DNA of 64,000 nt, taken from NCBI RefSeq assembly GCF_008364625.2, contig NZ_CP126604.1, positions 62,001 to 126,000 on the forward strand. The letters are read 5' to 3'. Within the stretch, counting starts at the first letter, position 1; every line of letters begins with the position of its first letter. Shown piece by piece: positions 5,797 through 14,516 of this stretch. The notes beneath the pieces were generated by a model, which saw nothing but the letters and a program-made list of their open reading frames with translations, did no database searches and was not told the origin of the DNA. This stretch comes from Enterobacter dykesii. GTDB lineage: Bacteria; Pseudomonadota; Gammaproteobacteria; Enterobacterales; Enterobacteriaceae. The translations under genes were made by a program, and so were the position numbers.

Positions 5797-8312
5797 ACCA
5801 CCTCCTGAGAATAAAGACCGGTGCGGGCGCTATAGTGCTGCTTGTTTAAGGCGTAGGTAATGGCGCAGCGCTGGCGGCTGCCGCGGCCCCACACGGCGTT
5901 CAGCGTGCCCTTCTCGGGCAAACCGGAGAGATACAGGCTGCCGCCATCGCCAACGATGCCGCTGGTTTTGTCATCATCGAGCGAGACCAGCGTGCCGAAG
6001 GGGAGCACGTCGTTGCCGTGACGCACGATAAACATCGCTTTTGCCCCCTGGTGCGTGGTGAAGGTGGCGCGAACCAGGGCACCGTCGGTAGGCGTTTTGT
6101 TGGCGATGGCGTTTTCCAGCTCCACGTCGTTGCCGGCGGTCGTCACGTCCAGCGCGACCTGGTTAATGCGGTACGGCGTGGCGTACGGGATCACCGCGTA
6201 GCCCCGGCCGTCCGTTTTGATGCCCTTATGGTTAAGCACGGCGACGCTGCTGGCCCCCGGCGCTTTCACCAGAATGTTGGTATTTCCGAGCGGCTGGCTC
6301 AGCGTCAGGCCATCTTCATGCACTACCGCGCCGCCGCTGATGCCGTAGCTGAGGTTGCGGGAGTCGCTGGCGTAGCTGTAGCCCAGGTTGTAGTCTCCCC
6401 ACGCGCCTTCGTACTGCAGAGTGGCATCGCTGCCGTAGTGCTGTCGGGAGCTGTAGCGCTGGTTGACGCTATAGAACAGGTTTTCCTGGCCCGGCAGGTA
6501 GCCGCTCACGCCCGTGCTGGTGGTTGTGCCGGTGGAGTCTGCATGGGTTGTGGTAAAGCGCGCGCGGGTCGACAGCGTCGGGTTGCCCAGCGGGACCGAA
6601 ATCGACATCGACAGAATGTTATCTTTCTTGTCGTCATACAGGCTCGAGCTTCGCTGGACGCTGACGCCAAGCGACACGTTGCGAAACGTGGCGTTCCACG
6701 CAAACTGCAGGCTTTGCGTGGTATTTGACGTGTTCCAGTAGGTCTGCTGATCCCACGACAGTGACAGCGAGCCGTATTGTCCCATCGGCTGCGACAGCAG
6801 CAGCTGGTTTTTTGCCTTGCGCGACATGCGCAGGTTGTACACGGTGTCGTATTGGGTGGTGACGGTGCCATCGTCTTCCAACGTCTGCTTTGGCGATCCG
6901 CCCGACATCCCTTTGTACGTGGTGTCGCTGAGGGTATAAAACCCTTTCGTGGAGTAGCGCAGGGAGAAGAAGTTAACCCGCGTGCCAATGTCGTTCAGCA
7001 GCTTGCTGTAGCGCAGGCGCACCGAATCACCGGTATAGTGCCGATCGTCCGCCAGCTGGCTGCGGGCGTGGGTCAGGTCGATTGAGTAGGCGCCAAAGCG
7101 GCCGAGGTTTTGCCCAAACCCGAGGGCCAGGCCGTTATAGCGATCGGCAAACTGCGCCCCGCCGTAAAACGTCAGGCCGTATCGCCAGCCGTAGAACAGC
7201 TCGCCCTGCGCGAAAGAGGGCGCATCCTGATTGCCCGTCGGGCGGTACTTCCCGACGCCCAGGGCATATTTCATCTGTCCGTTACGCACCAGGTTCGGCA
7301 CGCTGGCAAAGGGGAGCGTGTATTGCGTTTTGCTGCCGTCGTTCTCCTGAATGGTGACCGCCAGATCGCCGCCCGAGGAGGTCGGATAGAGATCTTTCAG
7401 CACAAACGCCCCCGGCGGGACGGAGGTTTGATAGATGATGTTGCCGTTCTGGCGAACCGTGACCGTGGCGTTGCTGCGCGCGATGCCGCGGACTTCAGGC
7501 GCATAGCCGCTGAGGCTGGCGGGCAGCATGTTGTCATCGGTTTTCAGGGCGATACCGCGCAGGCCGACGGAGTCGAACACCTGCGCCGAGGTGTACGTTT
7601 CCCCGGCATACATCTGCGCGCGCAGGGCGTGAATATCGCGCTGCAGCCAGGTCTGCACGTGGGTGAGCTCATTGCTGTCTTTGGTCCACGTGGTGAAATC
7701 ACGCAGCCGCCACGCGCCCAGGTTGACGCCGCTGTTAAGGCTCGCAAACAGCTGCTGTTCCCGCGTGCGCGTCTCGCCGCGATACTCATTGTTCGAGCCA
7801 TTAACCACGTAATTCAGCCACGCGGCAGGAATGCCCGCTTCCCAGCTTTCCGGGCTGACGTACCCGCGCGGCAAATTGCGCATCGCACTTTGCGGTACGG
7901 TGAAGCTCAGGGTGAGCGTCTTCTGGTCCAGATCAAACTGCGTATCCGCAAACGCCTTCGTTAGGAAGATGCAGCGCTGCGCCAGCGGCAGGTCGCCGCC
8001 CTTCGCCTGATGGCTATCGATGCCCAGTGCGGCGAATTGTTCAGGCGTGAGGCAGGGCAGCGCTTCACCCGTGCTGTCTTCAGCAAGGCGGAACGTGACG
8101 TTACCCGTGAACGCATAATTCGTATTGATATACACGTTGAGGTTGTAATCACCCGGCGGCAACGCGCTCCCGGCGTTGACCCAGGCGAGATCGGCGCTGT
8201 TTGCGCTCTCGCCGTTGAGGAACGCGGGATTAAATTGCAGCTCGCTTTCAGCAGCCACGGCTTGCCGGATCGCCAGGGAGATCACCGTGGCGCACAGGAT
8301 TTTTATTTTCAC
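5787..8312 (-). CDS. fimbrial outer membrane usher protein
   Basis: This 841-residue usher forms the outer membrane pore through which chaperone-subunit complexes are assembled. After a signal peptide ending AVAAE, the N-terminal periplasmic domain starts LQFNPAFLNG, which matches the usual usher start (F-N-x-x-F-L). The plug-containing beta barrel and the two C-terminal plug domains follow. The closing cysteine pair is in RQRCAITY and EVVCQ. I chose the GTG at 8312, because the signal peptide then begins VKIKILCATV and AAGG lies upstream. An ATG at 8372 in the same frame would add 20 residues without signal character and would overlap the chaperone gene. The gene follows the chaperone and overlaps the minor subunit. 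Confidence 0.93.
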   Translation of the reverse strand: MKIKILCATVISLAIRQAVAAESELQFNPAFLNGESANSADLAWVNAGSALPPGDYNLNVYINTNYAFTGNVTFRLAEDSTGEALPCLTPEQFAALGIDSHQAKGGDLPLAQRCIFLTKAFADTQFDLDQKTLTLSFTVPQSAMRNLPRGYVSPESWEAGIPAAWLNYVVNGSNNEYRGETRTREQQLFASLNSGVNLGAWRLRDFTTWTKDSNELTHVQTWLQRDIHALRAQMYAGETYTSAQVFDSVGLRGIALKTDDNMLPASLSGYAPEVRGIARSNATVTVRQNGNIIYQTSVPPGAFVLKDLYPTSSGGDLAVTIQENDGSKTQYTLPFASVPNLVRNGQMKYALGVGKYRPTGNQDAPSFAQGELFYGWRYGLTFYGGAQFADRYNGLALGFGQNLGRFGAYSIDLTHARSQLADDRHYTGDSVRLRYSKLLNDIGTRVNFFSLRYSTKGFYTLSDTTYKGMSGGSPKQTLEDDGTVTTQYDTVYNLRMSRKAKNQLLLSQPMGQYGSLSLSWDQQTYWNTSNTTQSLQFAWNATFRNVSLGVSVQRSSSLYDDKKDNILSMSISVPLGNPTLSTRARFTTTHADSTGTTTSTGVSGYLPGQENLFYSVNQRYSSRQHYGSDATLQYEGAWGDYNLGYSYASDSRNLSYGISGGAVVHEDGLTLSQPLGNTNILVKAPGASSVAVLNHKGIKTDGRGYAVIPYATPYRINQVALDVTTAGNDVELENAIANKTPTDGALVRATFTTHQGAKAMFIVRHGNDVLPFGTLVSLDDDKTSGIVGDGGSLYLSGLPEKGTLNAVWGRGSRQRCAITYALNKQHYSARTGLYSQEVVCQ

Positions 8313-8335
8313 GTGGTCACGCCTTACTGTTTTTA

Positions 8336-9013
8336 TTACTGGGATAACGACGCGCGCGTGGCGGGGGTCCATGCCCCGTAATCGTTAATGGTTTGATAGC
8401 TCATGCTGCCCGCATGGCTGAAGGTTTCGGCCAGCGTCACGCTGCCTTTTGGGGGGACCATCACCGGCTGCACCGGCATACCGTCAATTTTCACGTTGAT
8501 GGTGGTGAGGTAGTACGGCGTGGGGTTGCTGAGCGTAACTTTTCCGGCGCGATAGGCACCGGCCAGTTTTTTCCACGCTTCTGCAGGGCTCTCACTGAGT
8601 CCTTCCGGGCGATAAAAGACCTTGATGCGGTTAGCCGACGCAAACTGCAGCGTATTCCCGGCGCCGCTTTTCGCCTGCTGTGGGATGGCTTTAACCGTCA
8701 TCCAGTAGAGCGTCTCCCGATCCGCTGGCAGGGCTTTGCCGTTAAACATGATTTTCACCGCGCTTTCGCTGGCCGGCTTCATGACGTACAGCGGCGGCGT
8801 GATCACGAAGTCGTTGGTGCGTTCGCCTTTCTCATTCTCCATCCATGACTGGATGAGGAACGTGGCGTCGGGATGGGTGTTTCTCACCTGCATCATGGCC
8901 TGGCTGGTGGCGCTGGAGTAGACCATTCGCGTTGCGCCCAGCCCCACGCCGCCGGCATAGACGGCGGAGGAACATAACGCGCCCGCCAGGCAAATCCATG
9001 TGTTTACGCGCAT
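8336..9013 (-). CDS. periplasmic fimbrial chaperone (PapD-like)
   Basis: The 225-residue product has a signal peptide ending at VYAGG, then GLGATRMVYSS with the invariant arginine of the PapD cleft. The G1 strand is SANRIKVFYRPEGL, with the second cleft basic residue (Lys) and the classical chaperone signature. The hydrophobic pattern of alternating residues in NTLQFASANRIKVFYRP supports donor-strand complementation. It would hold the three subunits of this operon in the periplasm and hand them to the usher. It lies between the major subunit and the usher. Confidence 0.93.
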   Translation of the reverse strand: MRVNTWICLAGALCSSAVYAGGVGLGATRMVYSSATSQAMMQVRNTHPDATFLIQSWMENEKGERTNDFVITPPLYVMKPASESAVKIMFNGKALPADRETLYWMTVKAIPQQAKSGAGNTLQFASANRIKVFYRPEGLSESPAEAWKKLAGAYRAGKVTLSNPTPYYLTTINVKIDGMPVQPVMVPPKGSVTLAETFSHAGSMSYQTINDYGAWTPATRASLSQ

Positions 9014-9036
9014 AGTGTTTCTCCTGAAAGCTAAGA

Positions 9037-9062
9037 CAGGCCCGGCTCGCAGACCGGGCCTG
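9037..9062 (-). terminator. intercistronic hairpin after the major fimbrial subunit
   Basis: A perfect 9-bp GC-rich stem (CAGGCCCGG with CCGGGCCTG, 8-base loop) lies between the major subunit stop and the chaperone start. No T-run follows, so it is more likely a partial terminator or mRNA stabiliser that keeps subunit output above that of chaperone and usher. Confidence 0.65.
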
Positions 9063-9066
9063 AAGG

Positions 9067-9651
9067 TTACGAATAGGTCACGGTGTAGGTCGCGACGGCG
9101 CTGGCATCACCCGCGGTGGCGCCGCCCTTCGGCGAGTAATATTTCGCGCTGAAGTTCAGGGTGTTGGCACCCTTACGCAGAGGGATGGCCGAAGCAGGTT
9201 CACCCAGCTTCACCACGTTGCCCTGCTCGTCATAAAGGCGAATAGCCACGTTTTGCGCAGAGTTGGCGCTGCCGTTTGCCCCGACGGACAAGCTATTAAC
9301 ATCGGAACCGTCCGGCGTGCCGGTGAAGGTGACGGCCACGGTTGTGGCGGCAATCGGATTCTCATCCGTAGAGGCTGAGGTATCGGCGATTTCACAATCT
9401 TCCAGGGTGATGGCAAACGCTTTTGCCGTGCTGGCTTCGCTGCCGGCGGTTGCCAGCGTTGCGGTACGTACTTCACCCATATCCACGTCAATGTTGGCGC
9501 TTCCTGCGCTGATGGCGCAGGCGGAGGTCACCACTTTGCCGCTAAAGTTCACCGTGCCGCCGCTGGTGCCGGCAGCCAGCGCCGAGCCTGCTGGCAGTAA
9601 TGCTGCAATAGCGATCGCGAGCAGCGTTTTATTATTGAATTGAGCTTTCAT
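9067..9651 (-). CDS. major fimbrial subunit (type 1-like pilin)
   Basis: This 194-residue pilin has a signal peptide of about 26 residues ending GSALA. The mature start AGTSGGTVNFSGKVV carries the donor-strand extension, and the two pilin cysteines are in TSACAIS and LEDCEIAD. The C-terminus is ATYTVTYS, with the penultimate tyrosine typical of this family. As the first structural gene of the operon, followed by a hairpin that could raise its share of transcript, it is the likely shaft subunit. Confidence 0.92.
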   Translation of the reverse strand: MKAQFNNKTLLAIAIAALLPAGSALAAGTSGGTVNFSGKVVTSACAISAGSANIDVDMGEVRTATLATAGSEASTAKAFAITLEDCEIADTSASTDENPIAATTVAVTFTGTPDGSDVNSLSVGANGSANSAQNVAIRLYDEQGNVVKLGEPASAIPLRKGANTLNFSAKYYSPKGGATAGDASAVATYTVTYS

Positions 9652-9704
9652 TGTCCTGATTCCATGATGGTGTTATGTCGAGATTTGCTCTGAAAGCAGC
9701 AGGT

Positions 9705-10307
9705 CTAACTGGTTAAAAAGACCAGCAAATCTGTCTTGTTCCTGAGCCCGAGTTTTCTTATCGCTGAGCTTTTTAACGCGCTGACACGACGGTAAGAAAG
9801 CTGCTCTGTTTCGGCGATGTAACGCATATCCAGACCCTTTCGCAGTTCCTTCAATACCCTCCATTCGCCCGGCGTCAGCGATAACGCCGTGGGTTTTTTT
9901 AGTGGGCGATAACGGCTATCGACCATTTTTAATACGCTGGCTCGCCAGTGATAAAGCGGGTCCTGCAGCGAGAGATAGGCATCTATTTCACCGCGTATCC
10001 ACAGCCAGGAATTTGCCGGTGCTGAATACATGCAAATAAGTACGTCGGGATAAAGGGCTTTCATCTTCCTGATATATTTCAGGCAGTCATATCCCGCGTG
10101 ATATTTCTCCATGCCGGATAAAAAAATCACGTCTACCGGTGCGGCCGCGAGTATTGTTTCGATCTCCGCGTAATTATCGATCGATGCTGTAATCTGCATA
10201 GTCGGGACAATATTTTTTAATAACGCGGCGATCCCCTGGCGCGCAAAGTGATCTCCACCCAATAGCGCGATATTTAAATGACGTGTGTTGTTGAGTTTAT
10301 TCGCCAT
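9705..10307 (-). CDS. LuxR/FixJ-type regulator with degenerate receiver, upstream of fimbriae
   Basis: The 200-residue protein has an N-terminal receiver-like fold (residues 10-125) and a C-terminal LuxR HTH (about 140-198: LTPGEWRVLKELRKGLDMRYIAE). The strand that normally carries the phosphorylated aspartate reads VDVIFLSGME, with Ser64 in its place, so it probably is not controlled by a histidine kinase. The start is at 10307, where GAGGGA lies upstream. An earlier in-frame start at 10379 would add 24 basic residues with no Shine-Dalgarno support. It reads into the fimbrial operon with only 53 bases before the major subunit, and it likely controls that operon (inference). FimZ-, FimW- and RcsA-like proteins are the nearest known analogues. 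Confidence 0.8.
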   Translation of the reverse strand: MANKLNNTRHLNIALLGGDHFARQGIAALLKNIVPTMQITASIDNYAEIETILAAAPVDVIFLSGMEKYHAGYDCLKYIRKMKALYPDVLICMYSAPANSWLWIRGEIDAYLSLQDPLYHWRASVLKMVDSRYRPLKKPTALSLTPGEWRVLKELRKGLDMRYIAETEQLSYRRVSALKSSAIRKLGLRNKTDLLVFLTS

Positions 10308-11013
10308 GTCATTCCCTCGATTTATAATTGTAATGAGACTCGTCTGTCTGGCAGAACGATGCCTGTATTTTCGAAGCAATTAAGCATTGCACGGTGTGAG
10401 CCCACTATACTCAGGGCGTAAAAGAGGTAACCTGAATTAATCTTAATTTGTTTTAAGTACGGTTTAGGTGTAGCGTCAATTTCTCCTCGCTGAACCGGCT
10501 TTTGCTTATCTGCCTGTAAATAATCATACCGGTAGTTTTTATTGAAAAGTTAGCTTTAATAAATGTTTTGTAAGGGAATAGTCTGGGTACGTCATGAGAC
10601 GCGGGTTGTTACTGACGGTGGCTAACAGTTTCGCACTGAAATTGTTAATTAAAACGGCAGCTTTCGAATTGGTCGTAATTTCGAAACCCGCTGGCAGAGC
10701 GCGTCCTCTCTGCTTTTTAATAAAAAAACTAATTAAGCACGCTGAATAATTCAGACAATGATGGCTGAAGCGTTCAACGGGCGCCTTTGTCGAGTTTTGT
10801 CAGTGTCAAGACGGCTTTAAATGGCGGTTAAGAAAACTTCAGACGGGTCAGATAAAGAGAAAGGAAAAATAAGATTTTTCGCCAGGTGCCAGGATATACA
10901 GTTGCGCATTTATCCGTCACATTAATCCTTACACAGGCGAGGGATACGCAGGTTAACGGTGAAGGGAATCTACTGGAGCAACAGGCGTTGACCGGAGGTA
11001 TTTAGCCCATTCT
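10308..11013. other. AT-rich divergent regulatory region between the two fimbrial-locus regulators
   Basis: This 706-base stretch has no credible coding frame and is visibly AT-rich. It lies between the divergent LuxR-type and ToxR-like regulator genes, so it should hold both promoters. I saw no fim-switch-like pair of long inverted repeats. The clearest structure is an interrupted inverted repeat at 10662-10686 (TTTCGAATT, six bases, AATTTCGAAA). Its length and composition suit H-NS binding (inference). Confidence 0.5.
10662..10686. promoter_or_regulatory. inverted repeat, possible operator
   Basis: TTTCGAATT and AATTTCGAAA face each other across GGTCGT, with one extra base in one arm. The repeat sits centrally between two divergent regulator genes. 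Operator function is inference only. Confidence 0.25.
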
Positions 11014-11775
11014 ATGCATAAGCATTACATTATTAATGGCCTGGTAGAGTTTCATCCAGCGGCCAGCACATTACGCGATCTCAACAATCCTGACCGGGTG
11101 GTGGTATTAAATTCCCCGGCGGGGCGCTGTTTGTTGTTATTAATAGAAAGAGTCGGAAGTATTGTGACTCAACAGGAGTGCATGGATATTGTCTGGCAGC
11201 GCCGGGGGATGCTGGTTTCGCCTAATACCTACTACCAGAACATTTCTATTCTGCGTAAAGGGCTGAAGAAGGTGGGTTTCGAAACCGATCCGATTGTCAC
11301 TATCCCGCGCATTGGACTGACGCTCGCAAGCGATACGCAAATCACCGTTAAAGAGACGCAGCCGCAGGCTGAAGAGGAAGAACGTGCTGCTCCGGATGTC
11401 TGCGAAGAGACCGCCGCCCCGCCGGTCCCGATACGCCGCTTCTGGCTGCCGGGCGCGCTGGTGCTATTGCTGATGCTGGCTGGCGTGAGCGTTATCAGCC
11501 ATAACCTGCTGCATGACAGCTATTTCGTCGACGGGTATCGCTTCGCGATGAAGATGGGCGAATGTCAGCTCTATTTTTCTCGCGATATTGAAACGCAGCG
11601 CGACAGGGATAAAGCCCTGGCCTATGCCGCCCCGTTTAAGGACCAGTGCGCGAACTATCCCTGGGTGTACGTCAGCGGCTACATCCTGCTGCCCCGTGCA
11701 TCGGTCATTCGCTGTGACAGGCCGATGACGGAACCCAACCGCTGTATGTCCGATTATTTTATAGAGGATCGCTAG
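11014..11775 (+). CDS. ToxR/CadC-like membrane-bound transcriptional regulator (MarT-like)
   Basis: The 253-residue protein has an N-terminal OmpR-type winged helix (about residues 7-107), an acidic/proline linker (115-140), one transmembrane segment (about 143-163) and a periplasmic tail of about 90 residues with several cysteines. This is the ToxR/CadC/MarT layout, in which DNA binding in the cytoplasm responds to a periplasmic or membrane signal without phosphorylation. A fidL-like gene follows after one base, as marT and fidL pair in Salmonella SPI-3. The regulated target is probably the neighbouring fimbrial operon (inference). The GGAGG upstream is 15 bases from the ATG, which is long, so the exact start is less sure than the gene. 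Confidence 0.82.
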   Translation: MHKHYIINGLVEFHPAASTLRDLNNPDRVVVLNSPAGRCLLLLIERVGSIVTQQECMDIVWQRRGMLVSPNTYYQNISILRKGLKKVGFETDPIVTIPRIGLTLASDTQITVKETQPQAEEEERAAPDVCEETAAPPVPIRRFWLPGALVLLLMLAGVSVISHNLLHDSYFVDGYRFAMKMGECQLYFSRDIETQRDRDKALAYAAPFKDQCANYPWVYVSGYILLPRASVIRCDRPMTEPNRCMSDYFIEDR

Positions 11776-11776
11776 T

Positions 11777-12256
11777 ATGGTTCGCTACCGTCAAACGCTT
11801 GTTGCGCTCTGCCTGTGCCTGCTGATGGGGGCTGTCGTGGCGGCGTATTACCTCTGGCATCGCCATTACATCCAGCCCTTTTCCTGTCAGGCGAACTTTA
11901 TTCAGCATCACCGTGATGAAACGCTCTCTCTGTGGCTGAATTACACCGTGGAGGGTAACAGCGGAATACTCAGTATGAATGGCCGGTTGAAAAGCGATCC
12001 CACGAAGACCCTGAATCGCAAAGTTTTCTTTCAGATTGATCGCAAAGACAGCGTCTATAATCTGACGTCCATACGCAATATGAAATTTCCGGACGACAAC
12101 ATCAGCGACAGCTGGCTGGAGAAGTACGAGCCCTTATTTTTTATCTATCCGAATAAGAATATTTATATGCGTATTAAGAAACAGCAGAATGAGAATTATT
12201 TATTTATTCTGGGAACGCTGCCGACCTATGTGTGCCACACGTCAAAAAACGGATAG
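11777..12256 (+). CDS. FidL-like single-pass membrane protein
   Basis: A 159-residue protein with one N-terminal transmembrane segment (about residues 8-26) and a periplasmic domain with cysteines in PFSCQANF and TYVCHTS that could form a disulfide. FidL-like proteins are regularly encoded right after ToxR-like regulators of the MarT kind. Their function is not settled; by analogy with ToxS they may stabilise or tune the regulator's periplasmic domain. The ATG follows the regulator's stop by one base, so the two are translationally coupled. Confidence 0.75.
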   Translation: MVRYRQTLVALCLCLLMGAVVAAYYLWHRHYIQPFSCQANFIQHHRDETLSLWLNYTVEGNSGILSMNGRLKSDPTKTLNRKVFFQIDRKDSVYNLTSIRNMKFPDDNISDSWLEKYEPLFFIYPNKNIYMRIKKQQNENYLFILGTLPTYVCHTSKNG

Positions 12257-12341
12257 CAGCAGGGAGAAATGTTTTTAAGTTTTTGCGGGCATCATTTATG
12301 CTTGATTTAACAGCCAGGACCTATCCTAGGAAAATATAACA

Positions 12342-12357
12342 GCAACAATAATGTTGC
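12342..12357. promoter_or_regulatory. small inverted repeat upstream of the GlxA-type regulator
   Basis: GCAACA and TGTTGC pair across AATA, about 30 bases before the next gene's start. It could be an operator or a weak hairpin; nothing more can be said. Confidence 0.2.
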
Positions 12358-12385
12358 GATAATGTAATTATTCTTCGGCAAGTTA

Positions 12386-13384
12386 ATGAAAAATATAATT
12401 GATGATAGCGTCAGAATGACGCCTGCACGGAATAAATCCCTGCATATGGGTTTACTCCTGTGGCCCCATTTCTCGCTTTTCGCATATTCAGGATTGATAG
12501 AGGCGTTACGTATAGCATCCAGCGTCCAGAAGCGTAGCCAGAAAATACGTTTTAAACTCAACCTGATAAGCACTTATCCCGACTTACCGGTAGTGAGCAG
12601 CTCAGGGCTCAGCGTGCGGCCCGAGGCCGCCCATGCGCCGCCCGGCGACTTTGACTATATTGCGGTGATTGGTGGAGGTCTGGAGCATCTTCACCAGGGA
12701 CACCGTGGCGACAGAGCGTTTCTCACGGATGCTTATCACAACAACGTGCCCCTGATTGGTATTGGTACCGGCAGCTTTATTCTGGCGGAGGAAGGCTTAC
12801 TGAACGAGCGCCGCGCCTCGATTCATCCTCATCACCATGACGTTTTCACGCAACGTTTTCCGCAGGTTTATGCTGAGCAAGGCCTCGATTTTATCGACGA
12901 AGGCGATGTGCTGACCTGCCCGGGCGGGATCTCAACGCTCACCCTGGTAACGGCGCTGATCCGCGCCCACGGGGGAGACGACATTGCGGCCACCACCTCC
13001 CGGCGGCTGTCCCTTCCCCCGCATGACGCCGCCACGCCGCAGCCCGCGAATATCGCCATGATCCCTGATTCACGGCTGCGCAGGGCGGTGACGACCGTCG
13101 AGCAGTATCTGACTCACCCACTGAACGCCGCCAGGCTCGCGCAGGATGTTAAGCTGAGCGAACGTCAGCTCAACCGCCTGTTTCACGCCGAGTTTGGCAA
13201 AACGGCGCGGGAATTTATTCGCAGCGCCAGGCTGCGCTATGCCTGCTGGCTGCTGAAAAACTCTCAGCAAAGCGTTACGGATATTGCGCGGCGGATGCGG
13301 TTTAGCGACTGCGCCCACTTTATTCGTCATTTTCAGACCGAGTACGGCTGCACGCCGGGGGTATGGCGCACGTCGCAGAACTGA
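12386..13384 (+). CDS. GlxA family AraC-type transcriptional regulator
   Basis: The 332-residue product has a DJ-1/PfpI-like amidotransferase fold in residues 20-200 and two AraC helix-turn-helix motifs in about 228-328 (LAQDVKLSERQLNRLFHAE and VTDIARRMRF). In active DJ-1/PfpI enzymes and many GlxA regulators a cysteine sits in the nucleophile elbow (V-C-T-G). Here it reads GIGTGSF, with glycine at about position 127, so the domain is probably only a ligand sensor. The ligand is not known. A methyltransferase gene starts 85 bases downstream on the same strand and may be its target. The start at 12386 has weak Shine-Dalgarno support; ATG at 12416 is an alternative. Confidence 0.85.
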   Translation: MKNIIDDSVRMTPARNKSLHMGLLLWPHFSLFAYSGLIEALRIASSVQKRSQKIRFKLNLISTYPDLPVVSSSGLSVRPEAAHAPPGDFDYIAVIGGGLEHLHQGHRGDRAFLTDAYHNNVPLIGIGTGSFILAEEGLLNERRASIHPHHHDVFTQRFPQVYAEQGLDFIDEGDVLTCPGGISTLTLVTALIRAHGGDDIAATTSRRLSLPPHDAATPQPANIAMIPDSRLRRAVTTVEQYLTHPLNAARLAQDVKLSERQLNRLFHAEFGKTAREFIRSARLRYACWLLKNSQQSVTDIARRMRFSDCAHFIRHFQTEYGCTPGVWRTSQN

Positions 13385-13469
13385 TGCACCTATTTCGTGC
13401 TTTCTTCGTAGGGTATTACTGGCTCGCCTGGATAGACTTCCGTTAAAAGCCCAACGGAGGCAAGACGAC

Positions 13470-14516
13470 ATGAACTGGCAGCCTTTTCGCGGCGATGCAC
13501 CGGAAAATATGACGATTTTCAGCGCGTCATTTCCCGACGTCAGCGACCAGTGGCCGATGAAAGACGACGCTGCCCGTGAGATCGTCTCCCTTGACCGCGC
13601 CCTGAAAGCCGAGCCAGCGCTCCGGCCGCCGAGGGTGGAATACGACGAAGGGGGGCAGGCCGTGCTTGTTCCGCAGAACCGCTATTCCGAACAGGCCTTC
13701 CGCAACCGTCCGGCGCTCACCGCGTGGAGAACCCGGCTGGTGCCCTCCGCGCTGGCGCTGTTTGTGGTGCAAAACCCGCTGGAGGACCGCCTGCCCGACG
13801 GCACGAAAATGGACAGCGACAGCCGCCAGTGGTTTATCCACGCTAACGATGCGATTGGCGTGCGTTCCCGCGCCCGGGTGCTGGCCGCGCTGGTGGATAA
13901 GTACATTCATAATGAGAGCGAGAACAACTGGGTTAGCCTCGCGAGCGGCGCCGCCATCCCGGTGCTGGAGGCGCTGCGTGAAGCAAAGCTCGACGGCCAG
14001 CGGGTGTATCTCACGCTGGTGGACAAAGACCCGGTGGCGCTCAGCTGGGCCGAAACCATGGCGGCGCAGGAAGGGATTGTGGTGGGGGAACAGCTGACCC
14101 TGCTCAGGCGCAACCTGCTCCATACGCTGGTGCGTAACGAAGACCTGCTGCTGGAGCTGGGCGAGCAGCAGGCCGAACTGGTCGACGCGCTGGGGATTTT
14201 CGAATACTTCAACGATACCGACGCGGTGATTTTTCTCCAGCGCGCGCTGCGGCTGGTCAAGCCCGGCGGGGCGGTGATTGTGTCGAACATGCTCACCAGC
14301 AGCCCGCAAATTGACTTTGTGCTGCGGGGGATCGGCTGGGAGGATATTTACCCGAGGTCGTTACAGCAGCTGCAGGATATTCACCTCGCGGCAGGCGTGC
14401 CGGTGGAAAACGTCACCGTGGTTGTGCCGAAGGACGGGGTGTACGCGGTGATGGAGATTAGGGTAGGGGATGAAAAACCGCACGGTCAGTTCCCTCTCCC
14501 TGAGGGAGAGGGTTAG
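13470..14516 (+). CDS. class I SAM-dependent methyltransferase
   Basis: The 348-residue product has SAM-binding motif I as VSLASGAAIPVLEAL (about residues 151-165), motif II with an acidic residue in YLTLVDKDP, and a post-I motif ALGIFEYFNDTD. The rest fits a Rossmann-like methyltransferase. The substrate is unknown, and no polyketide or siderophore genes surround it. The start is placed at 13470 because ACGGAGG lies upstream and the protein sequence upstream in frame looks unrelated. The last nine or so residues (FPLPEGEG) are encoded by a dispersed palindromic repeat that also supplies the stop codon, so the natural C-terminus was probably extended or replaced by the repeat. Confidence 0.75.
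   Translation: MNWQPFRGDAPENMTIFSASFPDVSDQWPMKDDAAREIVSLDRALKAEPALRPPRVEYDEGGQAVLVPQNRYSEQAFRNRPALTAWRTRLVPSALALFVVQNPLEDRLPDGTKMDSDSRQWFIHANDAIGVRSRARVLAALVDKYIHNESENNWVSLASGAAIPVLEALREAKLDGQRVYLTLVDKDPVALSWAETMAAQEGIVVGEQLTLLRRNLLHTLVRNEDLLLELGEQQAELVDALGIFEYFNDTDAVIFLQRALRLVKPGGAVIVSNMLTSSPQIDFVLRGIGWEDIYPRSLQQLQDIHLAAGVPVENVTVVVPKDGVYAVMEIRVGDEKPHGQFPLPEGEG

Noticed and set aside
10308-11013. A possible fim-type invertible switch in front of the fimbrial genes
   Set aside because: No pair of long inverted repeats flanking a promoter was found, and no recombinase gene is nearby.
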